A DNA stretch of 38,192 bases, from positions 1-38,192 of the forward strand of contig JAEEYV010000019.1 in the NCBI GenBank assembly GCA_016288295.1. The letters are read 5' to 3'. A program made the translations under genes and the position numbers. The first letter of the stretch is position 1; each line of letters begins with the position of its first letter. Positions 17,860 to 26,122 of the stretch are shown piece by piece. The DNA comes from Alphaproteobacteria bacterium. GTDB lineage: Bacteria; Pseudomonadota; Alphaproteobacteria; RF32; CAG-239. Below the pieces are notes generated by a model that worked only from the letters and a program-made list of their open reading frames with translations, did no database searches and was not told the DNA's origin.

Positions 17860-18543
17860 ATGATTTTTTTTATATTGCTGATGTTATTTCAGCCGTTGCC
17901 GGCAGAGGCGCATGAAAATGCAAATGTCGATAGTGGTAATGTCTGCTTGAAGGCTACTGTTCAAGCCGAGGAAAAATATCAGATAAAAACAAATCTGCTA
18001 ACATCTATTTCAAATGTGGAAACCGGACGATGGAATGAACAAGCCTCTAAAAAAGTGGCTTGGCCATGGACAGTCAATGTAAACGGTAAAGGGCATTTTT
18101 ATAAAACAAAGGCCGAAGCTGTCGCTGCCGTAAAGGATTGGCAACGTCGCGGTTATAGAAGTATTGATGTCGGATGTATGCAGATCAATTTGCGTTTTCA
18201 TGGCAGGAAATTTGCCAGTATAGAAGACGCTTTTGACCCCGATAAAAACGTTGAAATTGCCGCTCAGATCTTAAAAGAACGTTATAGTGTTCGTAAAGAC
18301 TGGATGCAGGCTGCTGCTGATTATCATTCAAAAAATCATCGTAAAGCTCAAGTGTATATGAAAAAGCTGTTAGTTGCATTAAATAATGTAAAAACAGAGA
18401 AATCTCAGGCTGCTACGCAGTATGTACCTAAAATTCAATACGCTTCTAATTTGCTGATTACTAAAGATAATCGCAACTGGCTAAGCAAGCTTGTGGGGCA
18501 AAAAAAGAAAAACAAAGAGCTTGAAATTTCTTTGAAAGATTAG
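17860..18543 (+). CDS. Lytic transglycosylase (SLT fold)
   Basis: A secreted murein-cleaving enzyme of about 227 residues. The signal peptide is MIFFILLMLFQPLPAEA. The SLT domain starts with EKYQIKTNLLTSISNVETGR, where the Glu of VETG is the expected catalytic acid, and continues with SIDVGCMQINLRFHG (the family's GxMQI motif), DPDKNVEIAAQILKERY and AAADYHS. The C-terminal 60 residues are basic and probably flexible. The start is uncertain: the ATG at 17860 begins a proper signal peptide but has a weak ribosome site; an in-frame GTG at 17758 would add 34 basic residues. Confidence 0.85.
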   Translation: MIFFILLMLFQPLPAEAHENANVDSGNVCLKATVQAEEKYQIKTNLLTSISNVETGRWNEQASKKVAWPWTVNVNGKGHFYKTKAEAVAAVKDWQRRGYRSIDVGCMQINLRFHGRKFASIEDAFDPDKNVEIAAQILKERYSVRKDWMQAAADYHSKNHRKAQVYMKKLLVALNNVKTEKSQAATQYVPKIQYASNLLITKDNRNWLSKLVGQKKKNKELEISLKD

Positions 18544-18547
18544 TGTG

Positions 18548-19294
18548 ATGCAAGTCGGCAAATTTGTCCGTGAATATTCTTTACGCAGTTATGAGTGTGA
18601 CAGCAACGGAACACTCAGGATTGTGGCTTTGATGAATATTTTTCAGGATGTGGCGGATACTCATGCTCAAATTTTGGGAGTGGGTATGGAAAATTGTCTT
18701 GCTAAAGGATTGGCTTGGGTCGGCTCAAATTATCACATTAAAATTAATCGTATGCCGTTTTGGCACGAAAAAATAACCGTTACCACCTGGCCGGCGCAAG
18801 AGAAAAAACTCGGTGCAGTGCGTGACTTTTGCATTACAGATGAACAGGGAAACGTAATTATTGTTGCTTCAAGTCAATGGGTTTTGATTGATTTTGTGCG
18901 CAAACGTCCGGTGGCTCTGCGTGAGCATATGCCGGACTATCAGGTGGTAGAAGAACGAGCTTTGAATACGGAATTTCCAAAGATTGATACCGCGGCTCGT
19001 GAAGACATAAAAAAATCATTTATTGTAAGGTATGACGACATTGACGTTAATAAGCATGTTAATAACGCTATTTATCCGTTATGGGCAACGGAAAGCGTAG
19101 ATAACGATTTCAGACTAAATCACCAACCGGCAGAAATTGAAATATCATTCAAAAAAGAAAGCCTGTACGGTGAAACCATAGAAGTAATTTCACAAATTGA
19201 CGGAATGATATCTTTGCACTGCCTGAACGCCACAGATGACGGGCGCGAAGTGGCAAGGGTACGCATTAACTGGCGTGAAAATCAGCCGGCATAG
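18548..19294 (+). CDS. Acyl-ACP thioesterase
   Basis: A 248-residue protein with tandem hotdog folds, which releases fatty acids from acyl carrier protein in the cytoplasm. Family features include FVREYSLRSYECDSNGTLRI, LMNIFQDVADTHAQ, the aromatic WVGSNYHIKINRMP and, in the second hotdog, RYDDIDVNKHVNNAIYPLW with the catalytic Asn/His region. The ATG at 18548 is preceded by an in-frame GTG at 18545; ribosome site is poor, and coupling to the transglycosylase gene ending 4 bp earlier is likely. Its end overlaps the convergent gene at 19282 by 13 bp. Confidence 0.88.
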   Translation: MQVGKFVREYSLRSYECDSNGTLRIVALMNIFQDVADTHAQILGVGMENCLAKGLAWVGSNYHIKINRMPFWHEKITVTTWPAQEKKLGAVRDFCITDEQGNVIIVASSQWVLIDFVRKRPVALREHMPDYQVVEERALNTEFPKIDTAAREDIKKSFIVRYDDIDVNKHVNNAIYPLWATESVDNDFRLNHQPAEIEISFKKESLYGETIEVISQIDGMISLHCLNATDDGREVARVRINWRENQPA

Positions 19295-20514
19295 AACCAA
19301 TAACTCAAAAATACTGCAGCAACAATACCAGCCAAATCAGCGAGCAACGCACAAGGGAGTGCGTGTCGAGTATTGGTAATTTTGACAGCACCGAAATATA
19401 CCGCCAAAACATAAAATGTTGTTTCGGTAGAACCTTGAACGACAGATGAAACAAAAGCCGGAAAACTATCAACTCCGTAATTTTGCATAGTTTCAATCAT
19501 CATGGCCCGGGCGCCGCTGCCGGACAGTGGTTTCAGCAAGGCAGTAGGAAGAGCCGGCACAAAATCGGCATTCAAATTAAAGATAGCGCAGATTTTTTCA
19601 ACTCCCATAATCAATAAATCAAGAGCTCCGGAGCTACGAAACAATGCTATTGCTACAAGCATTGCCACCAAATAAGGAATGATAGAAACGGCGATATTAA
19701 ATCCTTCTTTTGCCCCTTTGATAAATTCGTCATACACCTTGATTTTGCGGCATAATCCTATGGTAATAAAACAAAAAATCGTAAAAATCAGGATAAAATT
19801 GCCCAGGCTTGATGATAATGTCGCACGAGCCTCGGCTCCTAACAGAGCAAAGCCGGCTCCTAATGCCGAAATTATGCCGACAAAAATGATCCCGTACAGC
19901 AAAACAATGCGGTTAAATATGTTAAGACGTTGAACCATCGCAACGCTCAAAAATCCGACCAGCGTTGAAATTGATGTCGCCAACAAGATCGGAATAAAGA
20001 CTAAACCTGGGTTAGAGCTGCCTAACTGACTGCGATACATAAGTATTGTAATCGGGATTAGTGTAACTGATGATGAATTGATGACCATAAATAAAATTTG
20101 AGCATTAGAGGCCGAAGTACGGCTTTTGTTTTCAGCCTGAAGCTGTTCCATAGCCTTTAGCCCCATCGGAGTAGCCGCATTATCAAGACCGAGGATATTG
20201 GCAGCAATATTCATAACAATAGAACCGAAAGCCGGGGATTTTTCGGGAATTTCCGGCATTATTTTTTTAAACAACGGGTAAAGAAGATGCGCTAAACTGT
20301 CTGTTATCTTGGATTTTTCGGCAATTTTAAGTAATCCAAGCCAGAAACAGAGCATTCCGGTAAGATAAATGGAAATTTCAAAACCTGATTTGGCCGCTTC
20401 AAATAAAGCATTGCTCATCTGCGACCAAATATCTATATTGCCGCCTAAAAAGCATGTGATGACCGCGGCAATAAAGCTTGCAATAAAAAAGAATGCCCAA
20501 ATGTAGTTTAACAT
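19282..20514 (-). CDS. Fused SpmA/SpmB-like nucleoside-recognition (Gate) membrane protein
   Basis: A 410-residue multi-pass protein. The first half resembles SpmA (MLNYIWAFFFIASFI, GMLCFWLGLLKIAE, MNIAANILGLDNAATPMGLK, FMVINSSSVTLIPITILM). The second resembles SpmB (SIIPYLVAMLVAIALFR, LPTALLKPLSGSGARAMMIE, SVVQGSTETTFYVLAVYFGA). In Bacillus the two are separate spore-maturation proteins; fusions occur in Gram-negative bacteria that form no spores, with unknown role, perhaps transport. Nothing else here hints at sporulation. Confidence 0.87.
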   Translation of the reverse strand: MLNYIWAFFFIASFIAAVITCFLGGNIDIWSQMSNALFEAAKSGFEISIYLTGMLCFWLGLLKIAEKSKITDSLAHLLYPLFKKIMPEIPEKSPAFGSIVMNIAANILGLDNAATPMGLKAMEQLQAENKSRTSASNAQILFMVINSSSVTLIPITILMYRSQLGSSNPGLVFIPILLATSISTLVGFLSVAMVQRLNIFNRIVLLYGIIFVGIISALGAGFALLGAEARATLSSSLGNFILIFTIFCFITIGLCRKIKVYDEFIKGAKEGFNIAVSIIPYLVAMLVAIALFRSSGALDLLIMGVEKICAIFNLNADFVPALPTALLKPLSGSGARAMMIETMQNYGVDSFPAFVSSVVQGSTETTFYVLAVYFGAVKITNTRHALPCALLADLAGIVAAVFLSYWFYAG

Positions 20515-20557
20515 GTATTTTTCCTGTTTCAGTTTTCAAATGGTAATTATATTGTTT

Positions 20558-21493
20558 TTACTTCCATTTTTGACTTCTCTTTTTTAATTTAGTCAGTTTG
20601 TCACTGACAACAGAAGTATCTCGTCCGGTTTTTGCAAGTCTTTCATACATGCGTTCAATTTCTTTTTCCAAATATGCTTGCTCAATTTCAAAATCGAGTT
20701 CACGTTGTTGCTCTGGGGTGCCAGACATGCGAACCTGCTCCATCTCAGCAATTAAATCTTCTATGTGAACTGAACTGTCAGGTTTTTTCTTTAAAAAGTA
20801 TGGCAATTCATAAATAAGTTGGCGAGTATTACCGTAAGCTATTTTAGAATCTTGACTGTTTTCATAACGCAATTTTAGAAGTCGAAAAACAACTTCCATT
20901 TCTCTTGAATTGTCAACTACAATAAACGGCAAAGGATCTGCAAAACCCTTATTGGAAATTTGTTTAAGATATTCAAGCAGATGATAAAAATAACCATTGA
21001 TATTGTATAAAATAAATGGCTTTATGGCCAAAAAACCGTCTTGCATAGCGACGCAATCATAAGCAAGCTCATCAAGTGTACCAACGCCACCGGGGGCAAA
21101 AACAACAAAATCAGCTTTAAGAAGTTTTTGTTTACGTTCTTCAAGGGTTTTTGCAACAATTATATCTCCTATTTGGCTGATTAAATTGTCATCATGAGGA
21201 TAAAGGTCAAAATAATCATCAGTAGTAATTCCTTGAATAGGACTTTTAATTTCTGAGTCGTTATGATTTTTTTTCCATCCATCAACCACTCCGCGTGCCA
21301 CAGCTCCCATAATACCTGAGTTTGACAAGCCGAAGTCTAGTTTTAAGTTCATTTTGACAATTTGACGACCGAGATTATAGGCTTCTTCAACATAAATTTC
21401 GTCATTGCCCGAACGAGCTCCGCCGGCAACAAAAACACGCAATCCGGTTTCGGCATTTTCACGGGCAAATTCTTCAATTGTGTCTTCAACCAT
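20558..21493 (-). CDS. LOG-family Rossmann nucleotide-binding protein with C-terminal extension
   Basis: A 311-residue protein. Residues 15-225 form the LOG/TIGR00730-type fold: LRVFVAGGARSGND, LDFGLSNSGIMGAVARGVVDG and the diagnostic PGGVGTLDELAYD, where LOG enzymes hydrolyse nucleoside 5'-monophosphates such as cytokinin ribotides. The first loop GGARSG differs from the common GSSxG. About 85 extra residues at the C-terminus are charged and helical (EMEQVRMSGTPEQQRELDFE, EKEIERMYERLAKTGRD), perhaps a coiled coil. AAGGAG precedes the ATG. Last gene of the rpe-phoB-tgt unit, beginning 2 bp after tgt. Confidence 0.85.
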   Translation of the reverse strand: MVEDTIEEFARENAETGLRVFVAGGARSGNDEIYVEEAYNLGRQIVKMNLKLDFGLSNSGIMGAVARGVVDGWKKNHNDSEIKSPIQGITTDDYFDLYPHDDNLISQIGDIIVAKTLEERKQKLLKADFVVFAPGGVGTLDELAYDCVAMQDGFLAIKPFILYNINGYFYHLLEYLKQISNKGFADPLPFIVVDNSREMEVVFRLLKLRYENSQDSKIAYGNTRQLIYELPYFLKKKPDSSVHIEDLIAEMEQVRMSGTPEQQRELDFEIEQAYLEKEIERMYERLAKTGRDTSVVSDKLTKLKKRSQKWK

Positions 21494-21495
21494 AA

Positions 21496-22620
<1,125 letters not shown>

Positions 22621-23346
22621 TTATTCTTCTAGCTCTTCTAAATCTTCCGTTTCTTCATCTTGACCGGGTTTGTTATCAATGGCATAACCTGTTGCACGTA
22701 CGGTACGAATATAATCAGGGCCGTATTCATTCAAAGAACGGCGCAAACGTCTGATGTGAACATCAACTGTACGAGATTCAACATAAATGTTATTGCCCCA
22801 AACGTTTTTGAGTAAAAATTCTCGAGAAAAAACTTTGCCGGGAGTTCCCATCAGCATTTTTAACAGGCGAAATTCCGTCGGTCCTAAATGAATATATTTA
22901 TCTCCACGGAAGACTTTGCGCTCAGCCAAATCCATGCGAATATCCTCAAAGACGTATTCTTTCTCAGGCAATAGTTCTGGGGCGCGGCGCAAGTTAGTTT
23001 TGATGCGAGCCAAAAGTTCGGGAACGGAAAAAGGCTTGGTAACATAGTCATCAGCCCCGGCTGTCAAACCTTTAATCTTGTCTTCTTCTTCACCTTTGGC
23101 TGTGAGCATAATAATCGGAATATCTTTGATATCTGGTTTGTTGCGGATCATTTTGCAAATTTCAATTCCTGACAATTCTGGCAACATCCAATCAAGCAAA
23201 ATAACAGAGGGACAATTTTTTTCAACCGAAGCAAGAGCCTTGTTACCGTTTTTTTCCCAAACAACCTGATAACCCTCTTTTTCAAGATTGTATTTTAACA
23301 AAAGACCTAAAGCTTCTTCATCTTCTATTACCATTACTGTCGTCAT
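22621..23346 (-). CDS. phoB: PhoB-type phosphate response regulator
   Basis: A 241-residue OmpR-family regulator. The receiver is canonical: VIEDEE acidic pair, phosphoacceptor Asp52 in LLDWMLPELSG, MLTAKGEE, and Lys104 in YVTKPFS. The winged helix contains LGPTEFRLLKMLM, FSREFLLKNVWG and YVESRTVDVHIRRLRRSL, very close to PhoB. The ATG at 23346 has AAGGAG upstream; a longer reading from 23481 lacks support. Neither phoR nor pst genes are next to it, so the assignment rests on sequence. Gene order rpe-phoB-tgt is tight (10 and 0 bp). Confidence 0.88.
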   Translation of the reverse strand: MTTVMVIEDEEALGLLLKYNLEKEGYQVVWEKNGNKALASVEKNCPSVILLDWMLPELSGIEICKMIRNKPDIKDIPIIMLTAKGEEEDKIKGLTAGADDYVTKPFSVPELLARIKTNLRRAPELLPEKEYVFEDIRMDLAERKVFRGDKYIHLGPTEFRLLKMLMGTPGKVFSREFLLKNVWGNNIYVESRTVDVHIRRLRRSLNEYGPDYIRTVRATGYAIDNKPGQDEETEDLEELEE

Positions 23347-23356
23347 TTTTTTCTCC

Positions 23357-23995
23357 TTATTTTTTGAGTGCCGATATATTGGCGGCATAGTCTGTAGTTT
23401 TGAATATTGCGCTACCGGCAACCAGAACATCTGCCCCGGCATTAATACATAATTTTGAGGTTTGTTGGTTGATTCCGCCATCTACCGACAATCGAATCGG
23501 GCGTTTTCCGATAAGATTATGAATATCATTGATTTTTTGCAGTTGGTCAGACATAAATTTTTGCCCTCCGAAACCGGGGTTAACAGTCATAACCAAAATC
23601 AAATCAAGTTTATCAAGAATGTCTTTAAGCCCATCTATCGGGGTTTGCGGACGTAATGAAATTCCGGCTTTTTTACCCAGAGAGCGGATATTTTCGAGCG
23701 TTCTAACAACATCACGACAAGCCTCTAAATGCACTGTTATAATATCGGAACCGGCATCAGAAAACCAAGATATCATGTCATCTGGGTTTTGCACCATGAG
23801 ATGTGTATCAAAAGTCATTTTTGATGAGGAACGAAGCGATTGTATAACCGGAACTCCAAAACTTAAGTTTGGCACAAAATGCCCGTCCATAACATCAAGA
23901 TGTAGCCAATCACACCCTGCTTTTTCAACATTATTAACCTCCTCGCCAAGGCGATTAAAATCAGCAGACAGCAGACTGGCAGATATCAACACCAT
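23357..23995 (-). CDS. rpe: Ribulose-phosphate 3-epimerase
   Basis: A 212-residue TIM barrel that interconverts ribulose- and xylulose-5-phosphate in the pentose phosphate pathway. Motifs: SASLLSADFNRLGEEV, LHLDVMDGHFVPNLSFG with the metal-binding His/Asp, TFDTHLMV, VNPGFGGQKF, LSVDGGIN and AGADVLVAGSAIF. It heads the rpe-phoB-tgt-LOG operon. The transketolase at the right end of the window acts in the same pathway. Confidence 0.97.
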   Translation of the reverse strand: MVLISASLLSADFNRLGEEVNNVEKAGCDWLHLDVMDGHFVPNLSFGVPVIQSLRSSSKMTFDTHLMVQNPDDMISWFSDAGSDIITVHLEACRDVVRTLENIRSLGKKAGISLRPQTPIDGLKDILDKLDLILVMTVNPGFGGQKFMSDQLQKINDIHNLIGKRPIRLSVDGGINQQTSKLCINAGADVLVAGSAIFKTTDYAANISALKK

Positions 23996-24104
23996 TTATT
24001 TTCTCCCTACAATATTATGGCGGTATTGTAAATCCAATATATTGATTTTTCTTTAACAACAACTATCTCAATTGCGAATATTTAATATTGAAAAGGAGGA
24101 TATA

Positions 24105-24614
24105 ATGGGATCTGCCGCACAAAAAATGTGTAAACTTGATGTAAAAGAGTTATTGAAAATATTAAATCAGGCATATGCCGAAGAGTGGTTGGCTTATTAT
24201 CAATATTGGATAGGGAGCCAAATTATTGCCGGACCTATGCGACCTTTGGTACAAGACGAATTTATGGAACACGCAAAAGAGGAGCTTGGGCACGCGCAAT
24301 TGTTGGCTGATCGTATTATTCAGCTAGGAGGGACACCGCTCCTGGCACCGTCCGAGTGGCTACAAAAAGCCCATTGTGGTTATGAAGTTCCACGAGATGA
24401 AAGCACAATGGCTTTGCTTAAACAAAATTTGGATTCGGAACGTTGCGCTATTGCAAGATATCAGCAAATTTGTGAGTTTTGTTTTGGTAAAGATTATGAA
24501 ACCTTCAATATTTCGCTCAAAATTATGCATGACGAGCTTGAACATGAGCAAGATTGGGAAGATTTTATAAGAGATTTAAAGGACGGAGCAAGATTTTATA
24601 AAGAAAAAATATAA
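24105..24614 (+). CDS. Ferritin-like diiron protein
   Basis: A 169-residue four-helix-bundle protein. Diiron ligands are visible as two sets: AEEWLAYYQYW with EHAKEELGHAQ (ExxH) in the first half, and LDSERCAIARY with MHDELEHEQDWED (ExxH) in the second. This is the bacterioferritin/ferritin-like pattern, for iron storage or detoxification of oxygen and peroxide. The length is close to bacterioferritin but no obvious haem methionine can be assigned. The ATG at 24105 has a perfect AAGGAGG site. A candidate small RNA starts 40 bases after the stop. Confidence 0.88.
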   Translation: MGSAAQKMCKLDVKELLKILNQAYAEEWLAYYQYWIGSQIIAGPMRPLVQDEFMEHAKEELGHAQLLADRIIQLGGTPLLAPSEWLQKAHCGYEVPRDESTMALLKQNLDSERCAIARYQQICEFCFGKDYETFNISLKIMHDELEHEQDWEDFIRDLKDGARFYKEKI

Positions 24615-24623
24615 ATTATTTTG

Positions 24624-24652
24624 TTGACAAATTGACTAAATTTTATTATACG
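24624..24652 (+). promoter_or_regulatory. Consensus promoter of the candidate small RNA
   Basis: Perfect TTGACA (24624-24629), a 17-bp spacer and TATACG (or 16 bp and TTATAC). It lies after the ferritin-like stop and points away from any plus-strand gene for over 1 kb. Confidence 0.65.
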
Positions 24653-24657
24653 AAACT

Positions 24658-24762
24658 CACCCAAGTTTAAAATTGGGGATTCTCCCTAAAAGATATCACA
24701 TAACTCCAAATAATAAATTTTTAGGGAAAACCGGCGGAGATCTTTGATCTCCGCTATTTTTG
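24658..24762 (+). ncRNA. Candidate small RNA, about 105 nt
   Basis: A free-standing transcription unit without an ORF. The consensus promoter just upstream predicts a start near 24658. The RNA would contain a small hairpin (CCCAA 24660-24664 with TTGGG 24673-24677), then a 9-bp stem (TCCCTAAAA 24683-24691 with TTTTAGGGA 24719-24727) enclosing a loop with ACTCC, then a strong intrinsic terminator. Pyrimidine-rich TCTCCC and ACTCC segments could pair with Shine-Dalgarno sites. It does not match the tmRNA, SRP RNA or 6S features that I know. Confidence 0.6.
24734..24762 (+). terminator. Intrinsic terminator of the candidate small RNA
   Basis: A 9-bp perfect stem GCGGAGATC/GATCTCCGC with a TTT loop, followed by TATTTTTG. 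It may also stop minus-strand transcription from the flavin reductase gene. Confidence 0.9.
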
Positions 24763-24784
24763 TCATTAAATCGACAAAGATATA

Positions 24785-25555
24785 TCATACGGATTTTTTA
24801 GCCATGGGGCTTTTTCTGCTCCTTATTTTGCCTTTGTTTGCGGATTTTGCTTCATTTTTGCGACCAAATTTTTTATCACCGAAGGATTTAGCCTTAGAAC
24901 CCAAAGGACGGCGAGGTTTGCGATGTTTAGACAGCTCGATTTTTGGAGTCTTTACCTCAACAACAACGTTTTTCATACGCTGATTGATTTTCATGGCATT
25001 ACGGCAAACCGAAAATCCAAAAAAGCCCAAACAACGACCAAGGCTATAATAAGCATTGTGCGCATAGGCAACCAATTTACAATTTTCTAAGCAAAGTTTA
25101 CCGCCGGCATCAATATAGTTGTCATCGACGTTAACCGCCACAATCTCTGCTAAAAACATGTCGTGCGAGCCGAGAGTGGTAACATTTTTGACCTTGCATT
25201 CCAATGAAACCGGACTTTCAGCGATTTGAGGTGCAGAAATTTCCGAACAAGGAAGTGCCGTTAATTTCATCTCTTTGAATTTATTGACATCTTTGCCTGA
25301 TTTTACTCCGCAAAAATCAGCGGCGGCAACCAGTTGTTCAGTTGTGAGATTGATGACAAATTCACCACTTTCCTTGATTATGGAGTGCGAATGACGTGAC
25401 GAGCGTATGGAAACATAGGTCATTGGTGGTTCAGAATTAACGATTCCCGTCCATGCAGCAGTCATAATATTGGGGTGTTCCAATGTTCCGCAACTAATCA
25501 TCGCCGGAGGCAAAGGATATTCTAACGTTCCAGGTTTCCAAGTGATTTTGGTCAT
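24785..25555 (-). CDS. Flavin reductase-like FMN-binding protein with basic tail
   Basis: A 256-residue protein. Residues 1-190 form the DIM6/NTAB-type FMN-binding split barrel: PPAMISCGTLEHPNIMTAAW, PPMTYVSIRSSRHSHSIIKE, EFVINLTTEQLVAAADFCG, DVNKFKEMKLTALP and ESPVSLECKV, then SHDMFLAEIVAVNVDD. The last 50 residues are very basic (HRKPRRPLGSKAKSFGDKKF), unusual for this family and perhaps for nucleic acid or membrane binding. The start has AAGGA seven bases upstream. The first 77 codons recur at 28533-28763, and the region directly upstream of this start is the island described separately. Confidence 0.85.
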   Translation of the reverse strand: MTKITWKPGTLEYPLPPAMISCGTLEHPNIMTAAWTGIVNSEPPMTYVSIRSSRHSHSIIKESGEFVINLTTEQLVAAADFCGVKSGKDVNKFKEMKLTALPCSEISAPQIAESPVSLECKVKNVTTLGSHDMFLAEIVAVNVDDNYIDAGGKLCLENCKLVAYAHNAYYSLGRCLGFFGFSVCRNAMKINQRMKNVVVEVKTPKIELSKHRKPRRPLGSKAKSFGDKKFGRKNEAKSANKGKIRSRKSPMAKKSV

Positions 25556-25646
25556 TGTATTTTCCTTGTCATAAATAATGCGGTGATTGTATCCCTTAAC
25601 ATTTAATATCAGGTTAAGATTCTTTTAACTGCCTATCGTGTTACTA

Positions 25647-25676
25647 TTGATGTTTGCGATGACTAGAGGATATAAT
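25647..25676 (+). promoter_or_regulatory. Promoter for the 33-codon ORF or small RNA
   Basis: TTGATG, an 18-bp spacer and a perfect TATAAT. Transcription would start about seven bases later, at or next to the ATG at 25683. Confidence 0.6.
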
Positions 25677-25682
25677 CGTGCT

Positions 25683-25784
25683 ATGCAGAAATATCATAAT
25701 GAGCTGCAGATCAGACCAGCGGCTCAGACTCATTCTGTAGTGCAAACAACACCATACAGACCAAAAATCAAATTCAATAATTAA
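25683..25784 (+). CDS. Possible leaderless 33-aa peptide
   Basis: The ORF encodes a short basic peptide (starts MQKYHNELQIRP, ends RPKIKFNN) without a membrane segment. The perfect TATAAT six bases upstream leaves almost no leader, so translation would be leaderless. The frame stays open upstream to an ATG at 25650 (44 codons), but that would put the promoter inside the gene. A hairpin at 25801 ends the unit. A non-coding RNA of about 140 nt is the main alternative. Confidence 0.35.
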   Translation: MQKYHNELQIRPAAQTHSVVQTTPYRPKIKFNN

Positions 25785-25800
25785 GGTAATTGGACATTAT

Positions 25801-25824
25801 AAAGGCGGCTATCTTGCCGCCTTT
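25801..25824 (+). terminator. Hairpin, probable terminator of the small unit
   Basis: A perfect 9-bp stem AAAGGCGGC/GCCGCCTTT around TATCTT. The T-tract is short (TTTGTG), so termination may be partial. It is symmetric enough to act in both directions. Confidence 0.65.
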
Positions 25825-25858
25825 GTGATAACAACAAATTTAATATCCTTGTCTTTAA

Positions 25859-25909
25859 ACCTCCTCATTTATAGTGCTCACCATAAACGATCGTTTATGA
25901 TGAGGAGGT
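25859..25909. repeat. Inverted repeat enclosing operator copy 1
   Basis: The arms ACCTCCTCAT (25859-25868) and ATGAGGAGGT (25900-25909) are perfectly complementary. The right arm directly abuts the 18-bp palindrome, while 13 bases separate the left arm from it. Confidence 0.6.
25882..25899. promoter_or_regulatory. Operator copy 1
   Basis: CATAAACGATCGTTTATG is a perfect 18-bp palindrome. The same arms CATAAAC and GTTTATG recur at 26019-26036, so a dimeric repressor is likely. No regulator gene for it is seen. Confidence 0.65.
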
Positions 25910-26014
25910 GGGGAGCAGATTTATAGACAATTAAGCAACTCTTATTTTCTTTAGTCATTTGATTTTACAATAATCATATTCTTGACATTTTCGGCATTTG
26001 TTGACAAAAAATCC

Positions 26015-26043
26015 TTGACATAAACGATGGTTTATGGCAATAT
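26015..26043 (+). promoter_or_regulatory. Promoter of the SPFH operon
   Basis: A perfect TTGACA (26015-26020), 17-bp spacer and CAATAT. The spacer is almost entirely operator copy 2. Two other TTGACA hexamers at 25982 and 26001 have no matching -10. Confidence 0.6.
26019..26036. promoter_or_regulatory. Operator copy 2 within the promoter spacer
   Basis: CATAAACGATGGTTTATG has the same 7-bp arms as copy 1 and differs at one central base. A protein bound here would cover the region between -35 and -10. The centres of the two copies are 137 bp apart, about 13 helical turns. Confidence 0.7.
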
Positions 26044-26122
26044 CAGTACGATATTTTATTATTAACCTTTATTATGCAAGCTAGAGAGACCCTCTATTCG
26101 TTAAAGCCGAGAAGTGAACAAG

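Noticed and set aside
19282-20514. Evidence of sporulation from the SpmA/SpmB homolog
   Set aside because: Fused homologs occur in non-sporulating Gram-negative bacteria, and the rest of the window shows an outer membrane.
22621-23481. Longer N-terminus of PhoB from 23481
   Set aside because: The extra 45 residues overlap the end of rpe, match no receiver domain, and the ATG at 23346 has a perfect ribosome site.
24658-24762. Known housekeeping RNA (6S, SRP RNA, tmRNA, RNase P)
   Set aside because: Length and visible motifs do not fit: no GGAAGCAGCC-like SRP loop, no tRNA-like ends, no long 6S-type open bubble.
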